NCBI GenBank assembly: GCA_030847615.1
Contig: JAUMIR010000004.1
Span: 80,693,001-80,757,000 of the forward strand
DNA from: Gambelia wislizenii
Taxonomy: Eukaryota > Chordata > Lepidosauria > Squamata > Crotaphytidae
Length of the DNA stretch: 64,000 nt
Direction: 5' to 3'
Position 1 is the stretch's first letter; each line of letters opens with the position of its first letter. The notes beneath the pieces were generated by a model. The model was given only the letters and a program-made list of their open reading frames with translations, had not been told where the DNA came from and made no database searches. Below are positions 35,421-42,856 of this stretch, piece after piece. The translations under genes were made by a program, and so were the position numbers.

Positions 35421-35743
35421 TGTATTCAAACAATTATTACAAATGGAATTTACATTATTATTATTATTATTAGTAGTAGTAGTAGTAACAAATAGAGCAA
35501 CAATGTCCTGAACTGTATAGAACCTCTTTGGTTTTGCTAGTTTATGTGGAGCAGGAAAATAAATACTGTACATAAATAAATAGGAAGAAATGCATCTTGC
35601 TCTTACATTAGAGAGTTCAGTTTGTAACCTAGGGCTTGCTTGTCCTCAGTGTACAGAAATTAGAATAATCAGATACTGTACATAGTTTTTAGAAATGATT
35701 TGGAAAATATATGAATACCTTGTCTTAAACATTTTATTCATCT
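35421..35743. repeat. 323-bp tandem duplication, first unit
   Basis: It begins TGTATTCAAACAATTATTAC and ends ACATTTTATTCATC. It contains (ATT)n(AGT)n. By eye it differs from the second unit only in triplet numbers, so the duplication is recent. Confidence 0.95.
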
Positions 35744-36062
35744 TGTATTCAAACAATTATTACAAATGGAATTTACATTATTATTATTATTATTATTAGT
35801 AGTAGTAACAAATAGAGCAACAATGTCCTGAACTGTATAGAACCTCTTTGGTTTTGCTAGTTTATGTGGAGCAGGAAAATAAATACTGTACATAAATAAA
35901 TAGGAAGAAATGCATCTTGCTCTTACATTAGAGAGTTCAGTTTGTAACCTAGGGCTTGCTTGTCCTCAGTGTACAGAAATTAGAATAATCAGATACTGTA
36001 CATAGTTTTTAGAAATGATTTGGAAAATATATGAATACCTTGTCTTAAACATTTTATTCATC
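35744..36062. repeat. 323-bp tandem duplication, second unit
   Basis: It repeats 35,421-35,743 with one or two triplet length differences in the ATT/AGT tract. It ends 7 bp before the Ngaro-like element begins. Confidence 0.95.
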
Positions 36063-36069
36063 ATGCTAA

Positions 36070-36431
36070 AATACAGCTTCGGGACCTACCTGGTCCCGAC
36101 GGCCAGCAGTTGCGTCTGGGGGGGGTCCCCTTCCGACCCCCGGACCGCATGGCGGCGATGGGCGCCGCCATCTTCCCAGGCTCCCTCTCTCTGGCCAACG
36201 CAGGACGGCCTGAGAGAGGGATAGCGCGCCAGCCAATGGGGAAGAGGCTGCTCCTCCCCGATTGGCTGGCTGGGAAGTGGATTGTCCAATCAGAGACTCA
36301 GGACAGCCTGAGCCTCTGATTGGACGATCCGGGAAGAGACTGCCCACGCAGTCTTCACTCAGGTCCGGCAGCCGGGTATTTATTTCCGGCTTTCTGCCGG
36401 ACCTGGCCAGTTGGCTCCCGAGAGCCGAAGC
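36070..36431 (+). repeat. Ngaro repeat A1 (left terminus)
   Basis: It is identical by eye to A2 (offset 5,750). It contains several CCAAT/ATTGG boxes (36,231-36,325), including an inverted pair GTCCAATCAGAGACTCAGG / CCTGAGCCTCTGATTGGAC (36,284-36,302 and 36,307-36,325, one mismatch, 4-base loop). A perfect 11-bp inverted repeat AGGTCCGGCAG / CTGCCGGACCT (36,361-36,371 and 36,394-36,404) encloses TATTTATT. Confidence 0.95.
36284..36404 (+). promoter_or_regulatory. Likely promoter module of the Ngaro-like element
   Basis: Paired CCAAT boxes in opposite orientation are followed about 55 bp later by TATTTATT (36,377-36,384), flanked by inverted GCCGG/CCGGC arms. The arrangement resembles a CCAAT-plus-TATA-like core promoter inside the left repeat, as needed to start the genomic RNA. 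It is inferred from sequence only; the hairpins could instead act in reverse transcription or recombination. Confidence 0.45.
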
Positions 36432-37392
36432 TGCAGGAGCTCCTGGAGAGCTCCGAGAAGCCCGGGACAGCGAGGCCGAGGCCGGGGCCGCAGCGGAGGA
36501 CGAAGAGGCGGCGAAGGCAGCGGCGGCGAAGGCGGCGGCGAAGGCGGCGCGGGCAGCGGCAGCGGAGGCAGCGGCGGGAGCAGCCGGGTGGCGAAGGCCG
36601 TCCAAGCGGGGGCTCCGGTCGAGGTGGAATCACTCGGGTGGGGCAGGCGAGGCGGCTCGTAGCCCCCCCCCAAAGAGCTGAAATCACTTAGGACACAGGG
36701 CAGGCGAGGCGGCTCGTAGCCCTCCAGACACCAAGCTCAGGGCAGGCGAGGCGGCTCGTAGCCCTCCAAGATCGGGCGGCGCCCCCCCCCAGTCGGAACC
36801 CCGTTGGGGACGGCTCACCCGGCGGCCGGAAGGAGGGGCCAGCGGGTGCCAGCAGAGGGTGCCCCTCCCCTCCCCCGCATCCCGGAAGAGCCGGGCCCAG
36901 CAGGGGTGCCCCACTGGGAGTGGGCCAGCAGGCCCAGGGCTGCGGAAGGGGGGTCCCCCGCTCAGGAGCCATCTCTGGGGGACCAACTGAGGGCCCCTAA
37001 CGGTTCGGGGAGCGGTCGGCGGGGCAGCTCACCCGGTGACAGGCACAGGAGGGCACGAGACTCTGGGCCGGGCACCCAGCAAGGGCCGCCAGCCACCAGG
37101 AGGCCAACCTAGGCTAAGGGAGGGTTTGACCTTAGGCCACAAAGGGCTGCGGCGCGGGTTGGCCAGCCAGGCAGCTCGCAGCAGCAACAGGCCAACAGGC
37201 TACCCACCCCTACCCTTGGAAGGCAGATACACCAGGGGGCCCCCACTAACACCAGGTGGCCTACTTCCAGGCGGGTGCTGGTTGTAGGGGGCCCACCTGT
37301 AAGGGCAGACAAGGCCGTGAGAAGGGTTGGCAACCCCTAACCATCAGGGCGGACAAGCCAGTGGGCCGACAGACGGGGGGCTACCAAACGGC
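36432..37392 (+). other. GC-rich 5' leader of the Ngaro-like element
   Basis: It begins with a (GGC/GAA)-rich tract (36,480-36,590). Three copies of the 22-mer GGCAGGCGAGGCGGCTCGTAGC follow at 36,641-36,664, 36,698-36,722 and 36,740-36,763. Homopolymer C runs of nine to ten occur at 36,663-36,671 and 36,783-36,790. Frames through it are composition artefacts; no conserved domain is seen. It ends at the first gag ATG. Confidence 0.7.
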
Positions 37393-38751
37393 ATGCCACC
37401 CAAGAAGAAGCCACAGCCCAACCGACCGGTCACCAGGGCCCAGGCTGGGAAAACACCGAGATCTTGGGCAGAGTTGGCACCCGGGGGGCGCAGGGCCAGA
37501 GCTGCCAGCAAATCCAATGGCCCCAGGGTGGCCAACTCCCCTGATGCGGTGCATAACCTCCTGGCTGGGACGGAGTCACCAAACCTGCAGGAGCTCACCC
37601 AGGCGGTCGCACTCTTGGCCGAGCAAATGGGAGAGCTAAGGTCTAGCAGGGAAACCAGAGGTGGTACCACGCAGGCTACCAGCAAGGACACCAGAGCACC
37701 ACCACCTAGCAAGGCCATGGATACATCACAGTCAGCCAGGACCGCGGGAAGGCAGCGCAGACATCGCTCCCCCTCCGAGAGTGACATAAGTGTGGTATCC
37801 TCACCCGCTGCATCACCTGACCGACGCAAAGAGGGGAAGAAGGATAAGAAGAGACGGCGCCCCAAGCACAAGAGAAAGAGGGAATCGGACAGTGACGATT
37901 CATCCGGTGAGTCCTCGGAGGATGACATGGATAGGGGGGGTTACTGGGGGTCGGCAGCCCTGACTCCAGGGCTACCAAAGTGGGCTATCAAAGCGCGGAG
38001 CCGCGCTGGCTCTGCCTCCAACGATCCTACCAGGGCATGGCGGGAGGGGGGATCCCCTTCCAGGGCCCCTAGCCTGTTTCAGGATCATGAGGATCCGCCA
38101 GGGATCCATCTGGAGAGGAAGACAAGGGATAATATCCTGAAAGGATATTATGTCGATGTCTTCAGCCTCTTAAAGCCCGAGGGGGAGGTGGGTAGCACCC
38201 CTAAACAGGACAAGAGTGGGGACAAGAACAAACCTGACCCAGTAGAACGCACCTTTTCCAACTGGCTGGCCGGGTACACCGTCTTCATGGGAGTGGTGGG
38301 TATTGCATACCCAGACAGGGCATGGCACCTGGCAAACCACCTGGGAAATGTGCTAAAAGCTAGGACATTGGCGGGAGACTCGGCTGCCATCGAATACGAT
38401 GCAGCCTTCCGTAAGCGGGCTTCTCGCAACGCTAGGGCCAGATGGGACCTCATAAACGACAAGCTGTGGCTGGTCATTGTGGGCTCTCATATTAAGGCAA
38501 AAACGGAGGCCACCAAGGCGCCTCGCAAGAAAGACCCCAGGCGCTTAGTTTGCTGGGAATTCAACGCCGGCAAATGCGCCCGCTCTCGTTGCAAGTTCGA
38601 ACATCTCTGCGAGAACTGCTACGGGAACCACCCCAGGAGCACCTGCTCCCGGCCTGGGCCATCCCACCCCTTTCGCTCAGGACGCCCTGCCACCACCAGC
38701 GGCAAGAAGGAGGCAGGGTCTGGGAGCAGCGCTGGAGGCAGTAAGAGTTAG
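37393..38751 (+). CDS. Ngaro-like ORF1, gag-like nucleic-acid-binding protein
   Basis: It encodes 452 residues from MPPKKKPQPNRPV. The frame is open further upstream but has no earlier ATG close by. The N terminus is basic. Residues about 125-185 are Ser/Arg/Lys-rich with a KDKKRRRPKHKRKR cluster (likely nuclear or RNA-binding), followed by an acidic Ser/Asp patch. The middle (about 245-365) is the presumed capsid-like part, with a tryptophan-containing FSNWLAGYTVFMGVV block. Near the C terminus are two zinc motifs in tandem: C387-x7-C395-x4-C400-x3-H404 (CCCH) and C406-x2-C409-x3-H413-x4-C418, a knuckle one residue shorter than the retroviral CCHC. In DIRS-order elements this protein is thought to package the RNA. 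The stop at 38,749 lies 22 bp before the RT start. Confidence 0.85.
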   Translation: MPPKKKPQPNRPVTRAQAGKTPRSWAELAPGGRRARAASKSNGPRVANSPDAVHNLLAGTESPNLQELTQAVALLAEQMGELRSSRETRGGTTQATSKDTRAPPPSKAMDTSQSARTAGRQRRHRSPSESDISVVSSPAASPDRRKEGKKDKKRRRPKHKRKRESDSDDSSGESSEDDMDRGGYWGSAALTPGLPKWAIKARSRAGSASNDPTRAWREGGSPSRAPSLFQDHEDPPGIHLERKTRDNILKGYYVDVFSLLKPEGEVGSTPKQDKSGDKNKPDPVERTFSNWLAGYTVFMGVVGIAYPDRAWHLANHLGNVLKARTLAGDSAAIEYDAAFRKRASRNARARWDLINDKLWLVIVGSHIKAKTEATKAPRKKDPRRLVCWEFNAGKCARSRCKFEHLCENCYGNHPRSTCSRPGPSHPFRSGRPATTSGKKEAGSGSSAGGSKS

Positions 38752-38773
38752 GGACCCCCCGGCCACCCCCCGC

Positions 38774-40369
38774 ATGGCATATACGCCCGTGCGGCTAGAG
38801 GCCATGCTCCCTCTTCTGGCCATTTACCCAGACAGGCAAGCTGCCGACTACATCAGAGAAGGCTTCTCAGCGGGTTTCAGGATCCCGGCAGCCGGCCCCC
38901 GGACGGCTTCCGTATCCGGGAACCTCAAGTCGGCTGCTGAGATGCCCGGGGTCCTTGCAGCCAAAATTCAAAAAGAATGCGCAGCAGGGAGAGTAGCGGG
39001 ACCATTCCCCTCCCCTCCCCTGGACAACCTCAGGGTGTCCCCTTTAGGGGTCGTGCCCAAAAAGACCCCCGGGGAATTCAGGCTTATCCATCACCTGTCA
39101 TATCCTAGAGGATCATCTGTCAACGATGCCATACCAGCGGAACTATGCTCCGTTAGGTATGCATCGTTTGATCACGCAGTCAAGCTCGTTAGGGCTTGTG
39201 GTCCTGGAGCCCTTATGGCCAAGTGTGATATTCAGTCGGCCTTCCGACTCCTTCCGGTCCACCCTGATGACCACTGCCTGCTTGGCTTCACTTTTCAAGG
39301 GCAATGGTACTATGACATGGCGCTCCCCATGGGGTGCTCCATTAGCTGCTTCGCCTTCGAAGCATTTAGTACCTTCTTGGAATGGGCTCTGAGCCACCGT
39401 ACGGGTTTTTCAACAGTCACCCATTACCTGGATGACTTCCTTTTGATAGGAAGGGCGGGGAGGGAAGATTGCGGGCTCCTTCTCCGGGCCTTCCAGGACA
39501 TGGCGCTAGAATTCGGGGTTCCATTGGCACCAGATAAGACTGTGGGGCCATCCAGCTCCATCACATACTTGGGGGTTGAGCTCGATTCTGTGGCTCAGGT
39601 GTCTCGCCTCCCGGAGGATAAGTTAAGGGGCCTGGGGGAAAGGATCCGGTACCTGATGGGGAGGGAGAAGGCTACCCTCAAGGAGGTACAGTCACTGCTT
39701 GGCCACCTCAACTTCGCATGTCGGGTCATCTCTCCGGGCCGGGCCTTTTGCAGCAGACTTGCCAGAATCACCTGTGGGGCCCGATCTCCACGTCACCACC
39801 TGCGCATCACAAAGGCAGTCAAGGAGGACCTGAGGGTGTGGCTTCGTTTTCTGGAAGGGTTCAATGGGGTTACTTTCTGGCAGGGGGAGGCAGCTCCGGG
39901 GGAGGGACTCCAGGTCCAATCAGACGCAGCGGGGGGTATTGGGTTTGGGGTTTATTTTAACGGCCAATGGTGTGCGCAGCATTGGCCTCCCGACTGGAGG
40001 GACTCTGACATTATTCGGGACCTAACATTCTTAGAGTTCTTTCCCATAGTGGTAGCAGTCTGCTTATGGAAGAACGAGTTCCGGAACAAAAGGATATGCT
40101 TCTGGTGCGATAATCAGGCAGTGGTCCGGATTATCAACAGGCAGTCCTCCAGGTCTGACAGGGTCATGCGACTCGTCAGGGAATTTGTGCTCATTTGCCT
40201 GGCCGCTAACATCTCCTTCTCAGCCAAACATATCCCTGGTGTGGATAATGAAATCGCGGATGCCTTGTCTCGGTTCCAGGACGACAGATTCCGAACTTTA
40301 GCCCCGGACGCGGACCTGTCACCAGTAGCCTTCCCGGCCGAGCTCTGGCTCCTTGGGAAGGAACGGTGA
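38774..40369 (+). CDS. Ngaro-like reverse transcriptase / RNase H
   Basis: It encodes 531 residues from ATG 38,774. The RT part includes LGVVPKK...EFRLIHHLSYP (about 91-111), the first catalytic aspartate D152 in CDIQSAF, the LPMGC block (about 184-188) and the active site H-Y-L-D-D (Y218, D220, D221). TYLGVELD (265-271) is the primer-grip-side block. The RNase H domain has D384 (QSDAAGG), E421 (FLEFF), D446 (WCDNQ) and D496 (IADALSR), a full D-E-D-D set. There are no stops or frameshifts. No methyltransferase or protease domain is fused. It copies the element RNA to cDNA, presumably in the cytoplasm or nucleus before circularisation. The last codons overlap the recombinase frame in -1. Confidence 0.93.
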   Translation: MAYTPVRLEAMLPLLAIYPDRQAADYIREGFSAGFRIPAAGPRTASVSGNLKSAAEMPGVLAAKIQKECAAGRVAGPFPSPPLDNLRVSPLGVVPKKTPGEFRLIHHLSYPRGSSVNDAIPAELCSVRYASFDHAVKLVRACGPGALMAKCDIQSAFRLLPVHPDDHCLLGFTFQGQWYYDMALPMGCSISCFAFEAFSTFLEWALSHRTGFSTVTHYLDDFLLIGRAGREDCGLLLRAFQDMALEFGVPLAPDKTVGPSSSITYLGVELDSVAQVSRLPEDKLRGLGERIRYLMGREKATLKEVQSLLGHLNFACRVISPGRAFCSRLARITCGARSPRHHLRITKAVKEDLRVWLRFLEGFNGVTFWQGEAAPGEGLQVQSDAAGGIGFGVYFNGQWCAQHWPPDWRDSDIIRDLTFLEFFPIVVAVCLWKNEFRNKRICFWCDNQAVVRIINRQSSRSDRVMRLVREFVLICLAANISFSAKHIPGVDNEIADALSRFQDDRFRTLAPDADLSPVAFPAELWLLGKER

Positions 40370-41262
40370 TCCGGGGGGTCATTGACTCCCTGGCACCCTC
40401 CACCCGGGCCAGCTACGCCAGGGCCGTTCAGCAATTCTTCGGCTTCAGAAGAGATCAGGGCTACGGGAGCTCCTGGCCATCTTCCGAACGCGAGGTCCTA
40501 CACTACATGACCTATCTGAAGGAAAGAGGCATGGCTCCAAAAACTATCTCGCTTCACCTTGCTGCCATCTCCTTCTTCAGCAAGGTGGCGGGGCAGGGCG
40601 ACCCCTGCGGCTCTTTTCTAGTACGCAGGCTGATCGAAGGATGGCGGCGAAACAGCGGTCACAGCAAGGACACCCGCCGGCCCATATCCTATGAGCTACT
40701 TTGTAACCTGATGACAGCCCTACGCAGCGTCTGCAGATCCAGGTACGAAACTGCTTTGTTCCGCACGGTTTTTTCCCTGGCTTTCTTTGCAGCACTCCGT
40801 ATCGGGGAGGCCGTATGCAGCTCCAGACGGGATTCGCCCGGACGGGCTATCCAGTTGGGAGACGTGGTGGTCAGCGAACGCGACCTGCGGCTACAGATAC
40901 GGCGCTCCAAGACGGATCAGCGGGGAAGAGGGTCGTGCCTGCTCCTACACAGAATAGCGGGATCCCCAGCTTGCCCGGTCGAGCTGATGAGACGGTACCT
41001 TGTCACCCGCCCCGATTCTCCAGGGACACTCTTCATCCACGAAGACAGGTCCCCCCTGACGCGATTCCAGTTCACCAGCGTCCTGAGGTCGGCCCTTCAG
41101 CTACTGGGTCACCCCGCTACGGAATACGGGGGCCACTCCTTCCGGATCGGGGCCGCCACCACGGCGGCAGGAGAAGGACTGTCGGCACTGGACATTCAGC
41201 GGCTGGGCAGATGGCGCTCCAGGACATTCACCACCTACATTCGGCTAGAACTCAAGCTCTAG
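40366..41262 (+). CDS. Ngaro-like tyrosine recombinase
   Basis: It encodes about 298 residues counted from GTG 40,366; the frame has no early ATG. An N-terminal SAM-like core-binding region (APSTRASYARAV, about 10-21) precedes the catalytic domain, which has a complete set. The residues are R145 (FFAALRIGE), K172 (RRSKTD), H257 and R260 (GGHSFRIG), W283 (LGRWRS) and the nucleophile Y291 (FTTYIR). Such enzymes join the ends of circular cDNA to chromosomal DNA by strand exchange, without an integrase-type duplication. The frame overlaps the RT stop (GTGA) and stays open at least 100 bp upstream in the -1 frame of RT, so expression is likely by -1 frameshifting or by reinitiation. The start is therefore uncertain. 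Confidence 0.9.
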   Translation: MIRGVIDSLAPSTRASYARAVQQFFGFRRDQGYGSSWPSSEREVLHYMTYLKERGMAPKTISLHLAAISFFSKVAGQGDPCGSFLVRRLIEGWRRNSGHSKDTRRPISYELLCNLMTALRSVCRSRYETALFRTVFSLAFFAALRIGEAVCSSRRDSPGRAIQLGDVVVSERDLRLQIRRSKTDQRGRGSCLLLHRIAGSPACPVELMRRYLVTRPDSPGTLFIHEDRSPLTRFQFTSVLRSALQLLGHPATEYGGHSFRIGAATTAAGEGLSALDIQRLGRWRSRTFTTYIRLELKL

Positions 41263-41368
41263 CTGGTCATGTCCTAGTGAGTCCCTCCAGTCGGGTGGCC
41301 AACCCTGCGTGGGAGGAGGGCTGCCTGGGTTGGCGGAAGCCGAGAGGCTTGGAGGCCACTCGGCTTGG

Positions 41369-41822
41369 TGGCGGTGAGCATGGGGGCGCGGGATCCAAAC
41401 TCGGGGCTTGGGGGTCTCCGGTGATGGGGCCAAGGTTATCTTGGTCATTAGCCACCTTGGATCACGGAGACCCAGAGGGGAACGGTCCCCATCTACCACT
41501 TTGCGAGTTTGGATCACGTGACTCGGTCATGTGACCAAGCACGTGATCAGTTAGCAGGCGGGCTAACTGATTATCAGTTAACCAACAGGCGGGTTGGTTA
41601 ACGCCAGGGGACCACCCATGCTCATACGCCAACCAGGCAACCATCCCTCGCCGAGTTGTGGCCAAATTTTGCCAACTACTTTTACTTCTATGTTTGTACC
41701 TATTTTACCTTGTATCTATTTACTATGTATCAATACATTCTCTGAAAGTCCATTAATGGTTGTTTATTCTTTGGGGAAAAGGGGGTGTGAGAAGGGGGTG
41801 CCATCCCACCTCAGCACGCAAT
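41369..41822 (+). repeat. Ngaro repeat B1 (internal)
   Basis: It is identical by eye to B2 at +908. It contains CACGTG boxes in GATCACGTG (41,512-41,520) and CACGTGATC (41,540-41,548). Two successive hairpins with perfect 10-bp stems and the same AGGCGG loop follow (41,546-41,571 and 41,577-41,602). Confidence 0.95.
41546..41602 (+). promoter_or_regulatory. Twin hairpins with identical AGGCGG loops in repeat B
   Basis: ATCAGTTAGC-aggcgg-GCTAACTGAT (41,546-41,571) is followed after 5 bp by GTTAACCAAC-aggcgg-GTTGGTTAAC (41,577-41,602). Both stems are perfect and both loops are the same six bases. The pair is repeated in B2 (42,454-42,479 and 42,485-42,510). Possible roles include recombinase accessory binding, RNA structure near the 3' end, or reverse-transcription strand transfer; none is shown. 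Confidence 0.6.
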
Positions 41823-42181
41823 ACAGCTTCGGGACCTACCTGGTCCCGACGGCCAGCAGTTGCGTCTGGGGGGGGTCCCCTTCCGACCCCCGGACCGCAT
41901 GGCGGCGATGGGCGCCGCCATCTTCCCAGGCTCCCTCTCTCTGGCCAACGCAGGACGGCCTGAGAGAGGGATAGCGCGCCAGCCAATGGGGAAGAGGCTG
42001 CTCCTCCCCGATTGGCTGGCTGGGAAGTGGATTGTCCAATCAGAGACTCAGGACAGCCTGAGCCTCTGATTGGACGATCCGGGAAGAGACTGCCCACGCA
42101 GTCTTCACTCAGGTCCGGCAGCCGGGTATTTATTTCCGGCTTTCTGCCGGACCTGGCCAGTTGGCTCCCGAGAGCCGAAGC
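41820..42181 (+). repeat. Ngaro repeat A2 (internal)
   Basis: It is identical by eye to A1. It starts within the last bases of B1, so B1A2 together represent the junction of the circular intermediate. After it, 95 bp of unrelated sequence (42,182-42,276) precede B2. Confidence 0.95.
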
Positions 42182-42276
42182 CCCGCCCCCCACTCCCTCA
42201 GTCAGGATTACCTATGTATTAGCTAGATTTTCCGGGAGTTTCTTCACTTATCTTTATCGTCACAACTCATGGTAGT

Positions 42277-42730
42277 TGGCGGTGAGCATGGGGGCGCGGG
42301 ATCCAAACTCGGGGCTTGGGGGTCTCCGGTGATGGGGCCAAGGTTATCTTGGTCATTAGCCACCTTGGATCACGGAGACCCAGAGGGGAACGGTCCCCAT
42401 CTACCACTTTGCGAGTTTGGATCACGTGACTCGGTCATGTGACCAAGCACGTGATCAGTTAGCAGGCGGGCTAACTGATTATCAGTTAACCAACAGGCGG
42501 GTTGGTTAACGCCAGGGGACCACCCATGCTCATACGCCAACCAGGCAACCATCCCTCGCCGAGTTGTGGCCAAATTTTGCCAACTACTTTTACTTCTATG
42601 TTTGTACCTATTTTACCTTGTATCTATTTACTATGTATCAATACATTCTCTGAAAGTCCATTAATGGTTGTTTATTCTTTGGGGAAAAGGGGGTGTGAGA
42701 AGGGGGTGCCATCCCACCTCAGCACGCAAT
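42277..42730 (+). repeat. Ngaro repeat B2 (right terminus)
   Basis: It is identical by eye to B1. It ends CACGCAAT. The adjoining host bases AAAA create an AATAAA at the edge (42,728-42,733) that is absent at the internal B1/A2 junction, where ACAG follows. Confidence 0.95.
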
Positions 42731-42856
42731 AAAAATTCCATAATCGATTTTCTTCCTTTTTAAAATTTTTCGGGGAAAATTTTTTTAAAAGGCTTCAGGA
42801 AAAAAAGGGTTTTTTAATTTTTTTCCCCATTTTTCTCCCAGGCCTTCACATCTCTA

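Larger units (their letters stand above)
36070..42730 (+). mobile_element. Complete Ngaro-like (DIRS order) retrotransposon with split direct repeats A1-B1A2-B2
   Basis: A 362-bp repeat A is at the left end (36,070-36,431) and again at 41,820-42,181. A 454-bp repeat B is at 41,369-41,822 and again at the right end (42,277-42,730). B1 and A2 overlap by AAT. Between A1 and B1 lie gag, RT/RNase H and tyrosine recombinase frames, all open. This A1-ORFs-B1A2-B2 plan, with a recombinase and no integrase or protease, is that of Ngaro/PAT elements. The absence of a methyltransferase domain after RNase H favours Ngaro. By eye both repeat pairs are identical, so the insertion is very young. It lies in sense orientation in intron 4 of the PI16-like gene. 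It is far more GC-rich than its surroundings. Confidence 0.92.
35199..42856. mobile_element. AT-rich hAT-like element, now enlarged by tandem duplication and the Ngaro-like insertion
   Basis: The left edge TAGAGGTGTAAAAATTC and the right edge, whose reverse complement is TAGAGATGTGAAGGCC, form an imperfect inverted terminus. The flanking 8-mers AGTAGGGG (35,191-35,198) and GGTAGTGG (42,857-42,864) agree at 6 of 8 positions, suggesting an old 8-bp duplication. The interior remaining after removal of the younger insert is A/T-rich (GGAAAATTTT-type runs on both sides). No transposase is left. The family name is inferred only from end type and duplication length. Confidence 0.5.

Noticed and set aside
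36066..36605. 179-codon minus-strand frame rich in alanine
   Set aside because: It is produced by the GGC/GCC-rich Ngaro leader; several overlapping frames exist on both strands and none has motifs.
40815..41534. 239-codon + strand frame overlapping the recombinase
   Set aside because: It is a shadow frame in GC-rich coding DNA; the catalytic motifs lie in the other frame.
36070..42730. LTR retrotransposon with LTRs
   Set aside because: The repeats are split (A1 and B2 terminal, B1A2 internal), there is no TG..CA, protease or DDE integrase, and a tyrosine recombinase is present.
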